Assembly: GCA_050290145.1 (NCBI GenBank)
Contig: JBNKHC010000394.1
Coordinates: 1 to 20,015, forward strand
Length of the DNA stretch: 20,015 nucleotides
Origin: Pelagibius sp050290145
Lineage (GTDB): Bacteria; Pseudomonadota; Alphaproteobacteria; Kiloniellales; Kiloniellaceae
Direction of reading: 5' to 3'
Made by a program: the position numbers and the translations under genes. Every line of letters begins with the position of its first letter. Within the stretch, counting starts at the first letter, position 1. The notes under the pieces are model-generated. The model did no database searches, was not told the DNA's origin, and saw only the letters and a program-made list of their open reading frames with translations. Below are positions 7,382-15,941 of the stretch, one piece after another.

Positions 7382-8752
7382 ATGACGAGCATCCCGATTC
7401 GCCTCGCTGAGGCCCAGGCGCCGCGCTACACCAGCTACCCGACCGCCCCCCACTTCAGCGAGGCGGTGGGCGGCAGCCTCTATCGCAGCTGGCTCAAGGA
7501 GTTGCGCTACGACGCGCCGCTGTCGCTCTATCTGCATGTGCCCTTCTGCCACCAGCTCTGCTGGTACTGCGGCTGCCACACGGCGGTGGCCAACGACTAC
7601 AAGCGCGTGGCGGCCTACGTCGAGCTGCTGCGCCAAGAGATCGCGTTGCTGGGCCGGGTGCTGGGGGCCAAGGGCGCCGGGGGCCGGCCGGTGACCGGGC
7701 TGCACTGGGGCGGCGGCACGCCCTCGATCCTCTCGGCGGAGGATTTCACGGGCGTCATGGCGCAGCTGCGCGAGGTCTTCGACTTCCAGCCGGAGGCCGA
7801 ACTGGCCATCGAGATCGACCCGCGCCACCTGACGGCGGAAAAGGCCGCGGCCCTGGCCGCCGCCGGCATCAACCGCGCCAGCCTGGGGGTGCAGGACTTC
7901 AACCCCCATGTCCAGGAGGCCATCAACCGGGTGCAGTCCTTCGAGGCCACGGCGGCGGCGGCGCAGTCTCTGCGGGACGCCGGCATCGCGGCGCTGAACT
8001 TCGACCTCATGTACGGCCTGCCGCACCAGAGCCTGGAGGACGTGAAGCAGACCGCTTCGCTGGCCGCCGACATTCATCCGCAGCGGGTCTCGGTCTTCGG
8101 CTATGCCCATGTGCCCTGGATGAAGAAGCACCAGAAGCTGATCGACGAGGCGGCGCTGCCCGGCGCGGAGGAGCGCCTCGCCCAGGCCGCCATGGCCGAG
8201 CGCGTACTGCTGCTGCGCGGCTACCGCGCCGTCGGCATGGACCACTTCGCCCTGCCCGACGATCCGCTGTTCCGTTATGCCGACGAAGGGCGCCTGCACC
8301 GCAACTTCCAGGGCTACACCACCGACCAGGCCGAGGTCCTGCTGGGGCTGGGCGTTTCCTCCATCGGCACCCTGCCGCACGGCTACGTCCAGAACGAAAA
8401 GGACCTGGTCGCCTATGCCAAGGCGCTGCGCGCCGGGCGCCTGCCGGTGGCGCGCGGGATCGGCCTGACGCCCGAGGACCGGCTGCGCCGCGACGTCATC
8501 CAGTCCCTCATGTGCAGCTTCGCCGTCGACCTGCGCGCCCAGGCCGTGGCGCACGGGCGGCCCGGCTTCGACTTCTCCGAATCGCTGGAACGCCTGGTCC
8601 CGCTGGCCGACGATGGGCTGGTGAAGGTCGAGGACTCGAAGGTGCAGGTCACGGAGGAGGGCAAGCGGGCCGTGCGTCTCATCGCCTCCTGCTTCGACGC
8701 CTATCTGCGTGGCCGTGGGGGCGCCGACACGCGCTACAGCAAGGCGGTTTAG
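7382..8752 (+). CDS. hemN: Oxygen-independent coproporphyrinogen III oxidase (radical SAM)
   Basis: Radical SAM enzyme that decarboxylates two propionate side chains of coproporphyrinogen III to give protoporphyrinogen IX in haem synthesis without oxygen. The product has 456 residues, almost the same as E. coli HemN. The 4Fe-4S motif FCHQLCWYCGC supplies C56, C60 and C63, with the extra C65 typical of HemN. Other signatures are PRYTSYPTAPHF at the N-terminus, LHWGGGTPS, VQDFNPHVQEAINRVQ, DLMYGLPHQ, GMDHFALPDD and HRNFQGYTT, which separate it from the HemW haem chaperones. An in-frame ATG at 7346 overlaps the FNR site and would add twelve unconserved residues, so 7382 is preferred despite lacking a Shine-Dalgarno. 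Expression is probably switched on at low oxygen through the upstream FNR/FixK site. Confidence 0.95.
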   Translation: MTSIPIRLAEAQAPRYTSYPTAPHFSEAVGGSLYRSWLKELRYDAPLSLYLHVPFCHQLCWYCGCHTAVANDYKRVAAYVELLRQEIALLGRVLGAKGAGGRPVTGLHWGGGTPSILSAEDFTGVMAQLREVFDFQPEAELAIEIDPRHLTAEKAAALAAAGINRASLGVQDFNPHVQEAINRVQSFEATAAAAQSLRDAGIAALNFDLMYGLPHQSLEDVKQTASLAADIHPQRVSVFGYAHVPWMKKHQKLIDEAALPGAEERLAQAAMAERVLLLRGYRAVGMDHFALPDDPLFRYADEGRLHRNFQGYTTDQAEVLLGLGVSSIGTLPHGYVQNEKDLVAYAKALRAGRLPVARGIGLTPEDRLRRDVIQSLMCSFAVDLRAQAVAHGRPGFDFSESLERLVPLADDGLVKVEDSKVQVTEEGKRAVRLIASCFDAYLRGRGGADTRYSKAV

Positions 8753-8782
8753 CTCTTCCGAAGATCCCTGTGAGGCAGTAAA

Positions 8783-8806
8783 CCTCCTGCTGAGGGCAGC
8801 AGGGGG
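8783..8806 (+). promoter_or_regulatory. Hairpin enclosing the Shine-Dalgarno of the next gene
   Basis: CCTCCTGCTG (8783-8792) pairs with CAGCAGGGGG (8797-8806) around an AGGG tetraloop: ten pairs with one G-U. The 3' arm contains most of GGGGGA, the ribosome binding site for the ATG at 8815. Folding would hide that site. No T-run follows, so this is not a typical terminator for hemN. A translation-control role (thermosensor, small RNA or protein target) is inference. Confidence 0.55.
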
Positions 8807-8814
8807 AGAGCTTC

Positions 8815-9876
8815 ATGCGCATTCTGGTCATGGCGGGCGACGGCATCGGTGAGGAGATCACCGAGGCGACGCTCGAGGTTTTGCGGGCAGCGGGCAAGCG
8901 CTTTGGACTCGGCCTCGAGTTCGAAGAGGCGGAGATCGGCCTCAAGGCGCTGGCGAAACACGGCACCACCATGCCGGAAGGTGTGCTGGAGCGCGCCCGG
9001 GCCAGTGACGGCATCATCCTCGGCCCCATTTCCCACCTGGACTATCCGGCCCCGGAAGAGGGCGGGGTGAATATCTCCGGCGTGGTGCGCACCAAGCTGG
9101 ACCTCTACGCCAATGTGCGGCCCGCGCGCACGCGCCCCGGCCTGCCGGCCAAGGGCGGCGACTTCGACCTGGTGATCATGCGCGAGGCGACGGAGGGTTT
9201 CTATCCCGACCGCAACATGTTCGCCGGGCGCGCCGAGTTCATGCCGGATGCGGACACCGCGCTGTCGATCCGCAAGATCTCGCGCAGGGCCTCCGAACGC
9301 ATTGCCCGACGCGCCTACGAGCTGGCCATGAAGCGGCGCCGGAAGGTGACGCTGATCCACAAGGCCAACACCTTCCGCCTCAGCGACGGCCTCTTCCTCG
9401 AGGCCTGCCACGCGGTGGCAAAAGAGTTCCCGGAGGTGGAGACCGACGAGGTCATCGTCGACGCCATGGCGGCGCTGCTCGTGCGCCATCCGGAACGCTA
9501 CGACGTGATCTGCGCCACCAACTTCCACGCCGACATCCTCTCCGACCTGGCTTCGGAGCTTTCCGGCAGCCTGGGCCTGGCGGGGTCCGTCAATGCCGGT
9601 GACGAGCTCTGCTGCGCCCAGGCCCAGCACGGCTCGGCCCCGGACATCGCCGGGCAGGACAAGGCCAATCCGTCTTCCCTCATTCTTTCCGCGGCCATGC
9701 TGCTGGACTGGGTCGCCGACAAGCGTGGCCTGGCGGCCTACGGCGAGGCGGCGCGGGCCATTGACGCGGCGGTCGATGAGGCTCTCGCCAGGCCCGAAAC
9801 CCGCACGCCGGACCTGGGCGGGGCGCTCGGCACCCGGTCTTTCGCCGGCCACATCGCCGCGGCCGTCGGCGGGTGA
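8815..9876 (+). CDS. Isocitrate/isopropylmalate dehydrogenase-family enzyme, substrate unknown
   Basis: NAD(P)-dependent beta-decarboxylating dehydrogenase acting on a 2-R-3-hydroxy acid, 353 residues, normal for the LeuB/tartrate dehydrogenase group. Seen: N-terminal AGDGIGEEI; the substrate helix VRTKLDLYANVRPARTR (about 91-107, with R102), of the isopropylmalate/homoisocitrate/tartrate type rather than true isocitrate dehydrogenase; REATEGFYP with R123 and Y130; K183 in IHKANTFR; metal-binding Asp residues D216, D240 and D244 in VDAMAA and NFHADILSDLASEL; and the coenzyme loop HGSAPDIAGQDKANP (272-286). Isopropylmalate, tartrate, D-malate and homoisocitrate remain possible. leuB itself is less likely because no leuC or leuD is adjacent. 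The gene stands 62 bases after hemN behind a Shine-Dalgarno hairpin. Confidence 0.85.
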   Translation: MRILVMAGDGIGEEITEATLEVLRAAGKRFGLGLEFEEAEIGLKALAKHGTTMPEGVLERARASDGIILGPISHLDYPAPEEGGVNISGVVRTKLDLYANVRPARTRPGLPAKGGDFDLVIMREATEGFYPDRNMFAGRAEFMPDADTALSIRKISRRASERIARRAYELAMKRRRKVTLIHKANTFRLSDGLFLEACHAVAKEFPEVETDEVIVDAMAALLVRHPERYDVICATNFHADILSDLASELSGSLGLAGSVNAGDELCCAQAQHGSAPDIAGQDKANPSSLILSAAMLLDWVADKRGLAAYGEAARAIDAAVDEALARPETRTPDLGGALGTRSFAGHIAAAVGG

Positions 9877-9910
9877 CAACTATCCGGAAAGTTGGTTCTC
9901 TCCTAAATGA

Positions 9911-9939
9911 TCGACCAGAAATTGCACTGCGGGTATAGT
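9911..9939 (+). promoter_or_regulatory. Possible sigma70-type promoter for the membrane-protein pair
   Basis: TCGACC (9911-9916) and TATAGT (9934-9939) are separated by 17 bases, matching the -35 and -10 consensus at four and five of six positions. The start would be near 9946, giving a leader of about 90 bases that contains a GCGGAC/GTCCGC hairpin (9966-9982). The base composition here is less GC-rich than the flanking genes. No experimental support is available. Confidence 0.35.
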
Positions 9940-10037
9940 TACGAAAGGGGGAGCTGAGCGGATTCGCGGACTGTCCGTCCGCAGTTTCCCTGTTTCTGCC
10001 GCGATCGGGGTGATCGATACAGTGGGGAGTTTCTTTC

Positions 10038-10811
10038 ATGACTGATTCTTCGGCGACGCCGCCGTCGCTTGGCGGGGGAAGTTTTTCCGTCGGCCAGGTG
10101 CTCAAGCGTACTTTCAACACTTTCTTCGCGAACATCGTTCCTTTCTGTGTTCTGGCGCTGATTCTCTATCTGCCCTCGCTGCTCCTCGGCTTCGGCTCGA
10201 TGGGCGATCTGGAGACGGGAACGGCGGTGCCGCAATACTCCGCCGCGGACTTTGCCGTCATGGCGGTCTCCGTCGTTCTCAGCTACATCCTGATCGGCGC
10301 CCTGGTCTACGGCACGGTGCAGCACCTGACAGGCCGCAGCGCCAGTATCGGCGACATCATCGGGCGGGGGCTGTCGCGCGTTATCCCCGTCATCGTGATC
10401 GCCATTCTGCTCTCCCTCGTGGTGGGCATCGGCTTTGCCCTGCTGGTCATTCCGGGGATCTTTCTTATCGTCGTCTACTCGGTGGTCATTCCGGCCGCGG
10501 TGGTGGAACGCCCCGGCATCATCGGCAGCTTCAAGCGCAGCTGGGAGCTGACCAAGGGCTATCGCTGGCCGGTTCTGGGCCTGCTGCTGATTCTCTTCGT
10601 CATCCTCGTGGTCTTCAGCTTTGTCGTCGGGGCCGCGGGGGGTATCGCCTTCTTCTTCCTGAACAGTCTGCCGCTGCTGCTTGTGTTCAACTACGTGATT
10701 TCGGCGATCTCGGGTGCCTTTGCCTCGGTCACGATCGCGGTCCTCTACCACGACCTGCGCGTCGCCAAGGAGGGCGTCAGCTCGGAACAGATCGCGGCGG
10801 TCTTTGATTGA
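10038..10811 (+). CDS. Polytopic membrane protein resembling the glycerophosphodiesterase membrane-domain/YciC group
   Basis: Integral membrane protein of 257 residues with about six hydrophobic segments (roughly 37-53, 75-100, 115-135, 138-160, 183-208 and 213-238) and no catalytic motif that I recognise. SFVGQVLKRTF-like start (FSVGQVLKRTFNTFF), VYGTVQHLTGRSASIGDIIGRGLSRVIPV, the VIPGIFLIVVYSVVIPAAVVERPG core and the Ser/Arg-rich SFKRSWELTKGYRWPVLG resemble the membrane domain found in glycerophosphoryl diester phosphodiesterases and in YciC-like proteins. Assignment is by pattern recall and is moderate. GGGGAG about ten bases before the ATG supports the start. It ends in SSEQIAAVFD, shared with the next gene, its paralog. 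Both converge on the MoxR/RDD operon, whose members are also membrane proteins. Function unknown. Confidence 0.8.
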   Translation: MTDSSATPPSLGGGSFSVGQVLKRTFNTFFANIVPFCVLALILYLPSLLLGFGSMGDLETGTAVPQYSAADFAVMAVSVVLSYILIGALVYGTVQHLTGRSASIGDIIGRGLSRVIPVIVIAILLSLVVGIGFALLVIPGIFLIVVYSVVIPAAVVERPGIIGSFKRSWELTKGYRWPVLGLLLILFVILVVFSFVVGAAGGIAFFFLNSLPLLLVFNYVISAISGAFASVTIAVLYHDLRVAKEGVSSEQIAAVFD

Positions 10812-10867
10812 TGTAATGCCGGCGGGGCAGGGCATGCGCGCCAGGCCCCGCAGCGGCCCGAGATGCG

Positions 10868-11604
10868 ATGAGTGATACGACTTACAGGGACTTCGGAAGC
10901 GGCGCTGTGCTCAGCCAGTCGCTTCAGGTCTTCGGGCGCAACAGCCTTTCCTTTATTGCGCTGGCTTTATTGCTGATTTCCCCCGCCTATCTGCTCACCG
11001 GCTGGTTGGTCTGGGAGGAAGAAATTATTCAGACCATCCCGCCGGCGGCGCTTCAATTCGGCCTGACGATACTTGAGGCGCTGCTCGGTTTCGTTGTCCA
11101 CGCCGCGGTGGTCTTCGGCACCTTTCGCGACCTGCGAGGGCAAAGGGTGGGGTTTGCCGCAAGCTTCGCGGGGGGTTCGGATCGGTGGTGCCGGTTCTCG
11201 CCGTGGCCATCGTCTCGGGCCTTATCGTGATCTTCGGCCTCTTCCTCCTCGTGGTGCCCGGGCTGATATTCGCGACAATGTATTGGGTCGCCGTGCCCAC
11301 CGCCGTGGTCGAGAAGACCGGGGTCAAAGAGAGCCTCTCGCGCAGCGCCGATCTCACCTTCGGCTATCGATGGAAGGTCTTCGGCGTCATCGTCATCATC
11401 GCCATCGTCCAGGGCATCTTCGAACGGGCGATAGACCGCATGCTCGATTACGAGAACGCCCTCTTCCTGTCGATGGCGATTACCTTGCTTTACTCGGCCA
11501 CCTTTACCGCCTTCGGCGCAGTGGCGAGCGCGGTCAGCTACCACCAGCTGCGCAGGGTCAAGGAAGGAACCGGCGCGGAAGAGATCGCGGCGGTCTTCGA
11601 CTAA
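10868..11604 (+). pseudogene. Paralogous polytopic membrane protein, split by a -1 frame change at a G6 run
   Basis: This is a second copy of the preceding membrane protein family, interrupted. The first frame runs from ATG at 10868 to a stop at 11230 and matches the paralog up to VFGTFRDLRGQRVGFAASF; beyond 11176 it turns into unrelated GSDRWCRFSP. The homology continues in the -1 frame from about 11176 (FGSVVPVLAVAIVSG, then VVPGLIFATMYWVAVPTAVVEKTG and RSADLTFGYRWKVFG) to the stop at 11604, ending in GAEEIAAVFD. Restoring one G gives about 245 residues, close to the 257 of the paralog. The break falls in GGGGGG at 11170-11175. Options are a sequencing or assembly homopolymer error, a true mutation, or programmed -1 slippage. 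The Shine-Dalgarno before 10868 is weak. Its stop overlaps the stop of the convergent RDD gene. Confidence 0.8.
11170..11176 (+). other. Slippery-looking heptamer G GGG GGT at the frame break
   Basis: In the frame of the upstream half the codons are GCG GGG GGT, so the bases 11170-11176 read G GGG GGT, fitting the X XXY YYZ form of a -1 slippery site. After a one-base slip the next codon is TTC, which begins the homologous downstream frame (FGSVVPV). The same geometry is produced by loss of one G from a run of seven, which is the simpler explanation. Confidence 0.5.
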
Positions 11605-12593
11605 CCCTTTCCGGACGGGCCGCCGCTGCCGTTCGGCCCCGTCTTGCCCCCTACCTTCCCGTCGTACTTGTTCTCGCGGCGCTCGCCGAACAGCATGCGC
11701 GCCTCCAGGTGGGCGCGCAGGGCGGCGTAGAAAGCCTTCAGGAAACGCTCGGCCTCGATTTCGTTTGTCGCGGCGTGGTCGCCATGCGCCCAGGCGATCT
11801 TGCGCTGGATGCGCTTGGCCACCTCGCGCCGGGTCTCGCCGCTCTGCGGGCCGCGCTGGCGCAGCACCTCTTCCAGGGTCTGCAGCTCGTAGATGCCGTA
11901 GATCTCCAGCTGGCTGCGGGTGAAGGGGAACTCGGGGTCCAGAACCACCGCGCTGCCCCTCTTATCGCCTCCTGGGTCGCGCCGGGCCCCGGCGGCCACG
12001 TCGTCGAGCAGCAGCGCCTTGGGCGCGGACACCACCCAGGTCCCCGCCACCAGGTCGCCGGCGCGCAGGCGGTCCTTGTTGAAGAAGGGCAGCAGCAGGC
12101 AGAGCGCCGCCCAGCCCAGGGTCAGGAAGTTGACCCAGCCGCTGCTGTCGGTCAGGTCGACGCCGAAAACGAGGGTCAGCGGCAGGAACAGCTCGACCTC
12201 GCGCAGCAGGTTGCGGGAGAACACGGCCCCGGGGTGCAGGTAGCCGCCCTTGCGGTCGATCACGCGGATGCCGAGCGCGCGCTTGCCGGGTGTCTGGCCC
12301 TGCCAGCGCAGCTCGAAAAAGATGAAGTAGAAGTTGCGGATGAGGAAGGAGACCAGGATGGCGAGGCCCAGCGCCACGTCCCTGACCCCCAGCTCGGCAA
12401 GGGCGAAGGTGATGGCCAAGACGAAGACGATCAGGGCGATGACCATGATCACCAGGTCGATCATCACGGCGGCGGCGCGCTCGCCCCGCTCGGCCAGTTG
12501 AAAGACCAGCGGCACGCCCTCCGGCGTCAGAATACGGCGCTCGCTGCGGCCAGGGGCCCGGACCTCCGGCGCGACGGCCTCAGTCGTCGTCAT
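11601..12593 (-). CDS. RDD-family membrane protein with C-terminal cytosolic extension
   Basis: Membrane protein of 330 residues carrying an RDD domain (about residues 30-175): the Arg/Asp segment ERAAAVMIDLVIMVIA opens the first membrane helix, LAILVSFLIRNFYFIFFELRW forms another, and WQGQTPGKRALGIRVID is the family signature. A hydrophilic C-terminal part of about 150 residues follows, ending in a Gly/Lys-rich low-complexity tail. RDD function is generally unknown; some members act in ion transport. ATG at 12593 is chosen because GGGAGGGAG (12601-12609) precedes it at 7 bases; a GTG at 12611 is in frame but less likely. It overlaps the upstream SpoIIM-family gene by 14 bases and is the last gene of the operon; its TAG overlaps the convergent TAA. 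Confidence 0.9.
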   Translation of the reverse strand: MTTTEAVAPEVRAPGRSERRILTPEGVPLVFQLAERGERAAAVMIDLVIMVIALIVFVLAITFALAELGVRDVALGLAILVSFLIRNFYFIFFELRWQGQTPGKRALGIRVIDRKGGYLHPGAVFSRNLLREVELFLPLTLVFGVDLTDSSGWVNFLTLGWAALCLLLPFFNKDRLRAGDLVAGTWVVSAPKALLLDDVAAGARRDPGGDKRGSAVVLDPEFPFTRSQLEIYGIYELQTLEEVLRQRGPQSGETRREVAKRIQRKIAWAHGDHAATNEIEAERFLKAFYAALRAHLEARMLFGERRENKYDGKVGGKTGPNGSGGPSGKG

Positions 12594-13626
12594 GCTGCCG
12601 CTCCCTCCCACTCGAATCCCGGCCGCTGAGGGTGAAGTAGGTCAGCCAGAAGGCCAGCATGGTGCCGCCGATGGCGTAGCGCGCCGTGATGTCGGTCACC
12701 AGCTGGCGGGCGAAGCCTTCCAGCAGGCCGGCGACGAAGAGCATCAGCACCGCTCCCATGATGAGAGTGCCGGCAGCGCGCCCCCGGCGGGCGAGGCTTT
12801 CCATCCGGGTCTCGCGGTCGGGGAAGATGATGGCGCTGGCCAGCACCAGTCCGCCGCCGCCGCACAGCGCGATGGCCGTCAGCTCCGTGGTGCCGTGTAC
12901 GGCAAGCCAGCCGACCAGGTCCCACGCCAGGCCGCGCGAGTCGTAGAGCGCCAGGAAGGCGCCGATGGTGAGGCCGTTGTAGAACATCAGCAGCACCGTG
13001 GGGATGCCCAGCGCAAAGCCCAGGGCGAAGGCGAACATGCCGATCCCGGCATTGTGCGAAAAGAGGTAGGTCGCGAAGACGTAAAGATTGTCCGCCGCGC
13101 TTGAGGCGCCGTCGTAGAGCCCGTTGCGCAGGCTCTCGGTGGAGGCGGCGGGCGTGCGGCCGCTGGCCATGTCCCAGCCGACGAAGGTGTAGTACCAGTC
13201 GGCATTGCCCTGGACCAGCAGGAAGCCGATTGTGATGCCCAGCAGCATCCAGACCGTGGCCAGCAGGATCGGTCCCCGGGCCTCGCGCACCGCGGCGGGA
13301 AAGCCGGAGCGCAGGAAGCTGGCGATCCGCTCCGGCAGGCTGGCACGCGGGCCGTAGACCTGGAAGTAGGCGCGCGAGCAGAGGCTCTCCAGGTAGTTCA
13401 GGACGTTCTGATCCAGGGAGATGGCGCGCGCCACCGACAGCGAGGAGAGCGTGGCGCGGTAGAGCGTCGGCAGGCGCAGCAGATCCTCGGCGGGCAGTGA
13501 CTTCAAGCCGCGCTTCTCGGCGCGCCGGACCATGTCCTCCAGCTCGCGCCAGCTCTTCTCCCGCTCGCGCCGGAACTCGTAGCTCTTCAGGCTGCTTTTG
13601 GGGGCATCTTTGGGGGCGGGGCTCAT
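12580..13626 (-). CDS. SpoIIM-family (stage II sporulation protein M-like) membrane protein
   Basis: Integral membrane protein of 348 residues of the SpoIIM/DUF95 family. A hydrophilic, charged N-terminal region (about 1-115) with EKSWRELEDMVRRAEKRGLKSL and LPTLYRATLSSLSVAR precedes about six membrane segments. The conserved family core is visible as YLFSHNAGIGMFAFALGFALG, PTVLLMFYNGLTIGAFLALY and VGWLAVHGTTELTAIALCGGGG, the last being the typical HGxxEL motif. The name comes from Bacillus sporulation, but homologs in non-sporulating Proteobacteria sit beside MoxR and DUF58 genes, as here, and their role is unknown. The start overlaps the DUF58 stop by one base (TGATG), so translation is probably coupled. 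Confidence 0.9.
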   Translation of the reverse strand: MSPAPKDAPKSSLKSYEFRREREKSWRELEDMVRRAEKRGLKSLPAEDLLRLPTLYRATLSSLSVARAISLDQNVLNYLESLCSRAYFQVYGPRASLPERIASFLRSGFPAAVREARGPILLATVWMLLGITIGFLLVQGNADWYYTFVGWDMASGRTPAASTESLRNGLYDGASSAADNLYVFATYLFSHNAGIGMFAFALGFALGIPTVLLMFYNGLTIGAFLALYDSRGLAWDLVGWLAVHGTTELTAIALCGGGGLVLASAIIFPDRETRMESLARRGRAAGTLIMGAVLMLFVAGLLEGFARQLVTDITARYAIGGTMLAFWLTYFTLSGRDSSGRERQHDDD

Positions 13627-14936
13627 CAGATCAGCTCGCGGCGCTTGATGTCGAGGTAGCGGTTGATGAGCGCCGGGCCGATCTGGTCGGCCCGCACGTC
13701 CAGGCAGTGTACCCCAAGCCGGCGCAGGCGCTCCAAGACCACCCGCCTTTCGCGCAGGAACTCCTCGGCGATGACCGAGCGGGCGAGGCTGTCGAGGCTC
13801 GCGGGTTCCCCGTCGACTGTCGCTTCAAGCTGCGGGTCCTGCAGGCAGACGAAGACCACCACGTGGCGCCCGGCCAGGCGCTCGACATTCTCCAGCATCA
13901 GCTCGGCGGTGATGGTGTCGACGAACTCGGTCTGCAGGATCACCAGGGAACGGCGGTCCAGCCGCGCGGCCAGGGAAGAGAGGCCGAGGGTGAAGTTGGT
14001 CTCGTCGACGCTGTAGTCCAGCTCTGCGGCGGCGCGCTGCAAACGCCAGAAGGTGCCGATCCCGCCGGTCGGCTGGCTGAAGAGGCGCACCCGGGAATCG
14101 AAGCCGTAGACGCCGATACGGTCGCCGGCGCGCAGCGAGATGTAGCCCAGCTGCAGCCCGGCATTGACCGCGTGGTCCAGCTTAGTCAGGCCCTCCAGTG
14201 GTTCGCTCATCAGGTGGCCGCAGTCGAAGGCCAGGACGATCTGGTGGTTGCGCTCGCTGCGGAACTCCTTGCACAGCAGGTTCATGTGGCGCGCCGAGTG
14301 CTTCCAGTCGATGGAGCGGGGATCGAGGCCGGGCACGTATTCACGCAGCGCCTCGAACTCCGAGCCTTCGCCCTGCTGGCGCTGCGGCTTGATGCCGAAA
14401 ATGGCCATGGGGTCGGCGTACTGCAGGGCGATGTGCTTGACCGCCTTGGTGTTGGGCGTGACCGCGATCTCGTTGCCCAGCTCGATGACGCGCAGGCGGT
14501 AGACCAGCCCCAAAGGCCCCCTCCAGCGCAGCCACAGGCGTTCGACCCGCGCCTGGCCGCGGCGCTTCGCCCGCAGCGGGAAGGACACCAGGGTGTCTTC
14601 TTCCGGGTCCAGCGGCGCCCGCACCCGCGGCGGCTGCTCCAGGTTGTCGTCCACGTCGCAGAGCAGCTCGACAACCGGGCGGCGGTACGACGTGGGTTCC
14701 AGGCGCACCTGGAAATCCTCCGGCGCGCCGATGTAGAGCGTCGGCGGCAGGTTGACCTGGACGTTGAGGCGTTGCGGCGAGAGGGCCAGGCCGGCGTCGG
14801 CCAGCAGGGCGAAGCAGGCGAGGAAGAGATAGGCCGGGACATAGGGCCAGAGATCCGGGTCCGCCAGCAGGATCGCGAAGGCGAGCGGAATGCCGGCGGC
14901 GAAGGCGGCCACGGCGCGCGGCGTCGGCCGGATCAT
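13626..14936 (-). CDS. DUF58 (VWA-like) protein, MoxR partner
   Basis: Protein of 436 residues with two N-terminal membrane segments (about 10-27 and 32-48), a beta-rich region (about 55-170) and the DUF58 domain. The domain signature YVPGLDPRSIDWKHSARHM is at about residues 197-215, followed by a von Willebrand A-like region whose first strand reads IVLAFDCGHLMSEP (Asp near 237), a variant of the metal-binding DxSxS motif in which the Ser positions are Gly/Met. DUF58 proteins are routinely encoded next to MoxR ATPases and are thought to work with them in assembling or activating other proteins. A strong GAGGAGG precedes ATG at 14936. Its stop overlaps the SpoIIM-family start by one base. Confidence 0.92.
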   Translation of the reverse strand: MIRPTPRAVAAFAAGIPLAFAILLADPDLWPYVPAYLFLACFALLADAGLALSPQRLNVQVNLPPTLYIGAPEDFQVRLEPTSYRRPVVELLCDVDDNLEQPPRVRAPLDPEEDTLVSFPLRAKRRGQARVERLWLRWRGPLGLVYRLRVIELGNEIAVTPNTKAVKHIALQYADPMAIFGIKPQRQQGEGSEFEALREYVPGLDPRSIDWKHSARHMNLLCKEFRSERNHQIVLAFDCGHLMSEPLEGLTKLDHAVNAGLQLGYISLRAGDRIGVYGFDSRVRLFSQPTGGIGTFWRLQRAAAELDYSVDETNFTLGLSSLAARLDRRSLVILQTEFVDTITAELMLENVERLAGRHVVVFVCLQDPQLEATVDGEPASLDSLARSVIAEEFLRERRVVLERLRRLGVHCLDVRADQIGPALINRYLDIKRRELI

Positions 14937-14984
14937 GCCGGGCCTCCTCTCATCGCCGTATCCGCCTCACCTTGGTTCCGGAGT

Positions 14985-15941
<957 letters not shown>

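Noticed and set aside
7343..8554. Leftward open frame of 403 codons opposite hemN
   Set aside because: Shadow of hemN; no recognisable domain or start signal.
8749..9879. Leftward open frame of 376 codons opposite the dehydrogenase
   Set aside because: Shadow frame; the dehydrogenase motifs are on the plus strand.
9877..9894. Possible terminator CAACT/AGTTG after the dehydrogenase
   Set aside because: Only five pairs with a mismatched interior and no T-run; too weak to call.
11073..12629. Rightward open frame of 518 codons over the second paralog and RDD gene
   Set aside because: It crosses two genes in other frames and its sequence is low-complexity; no homology recognised.
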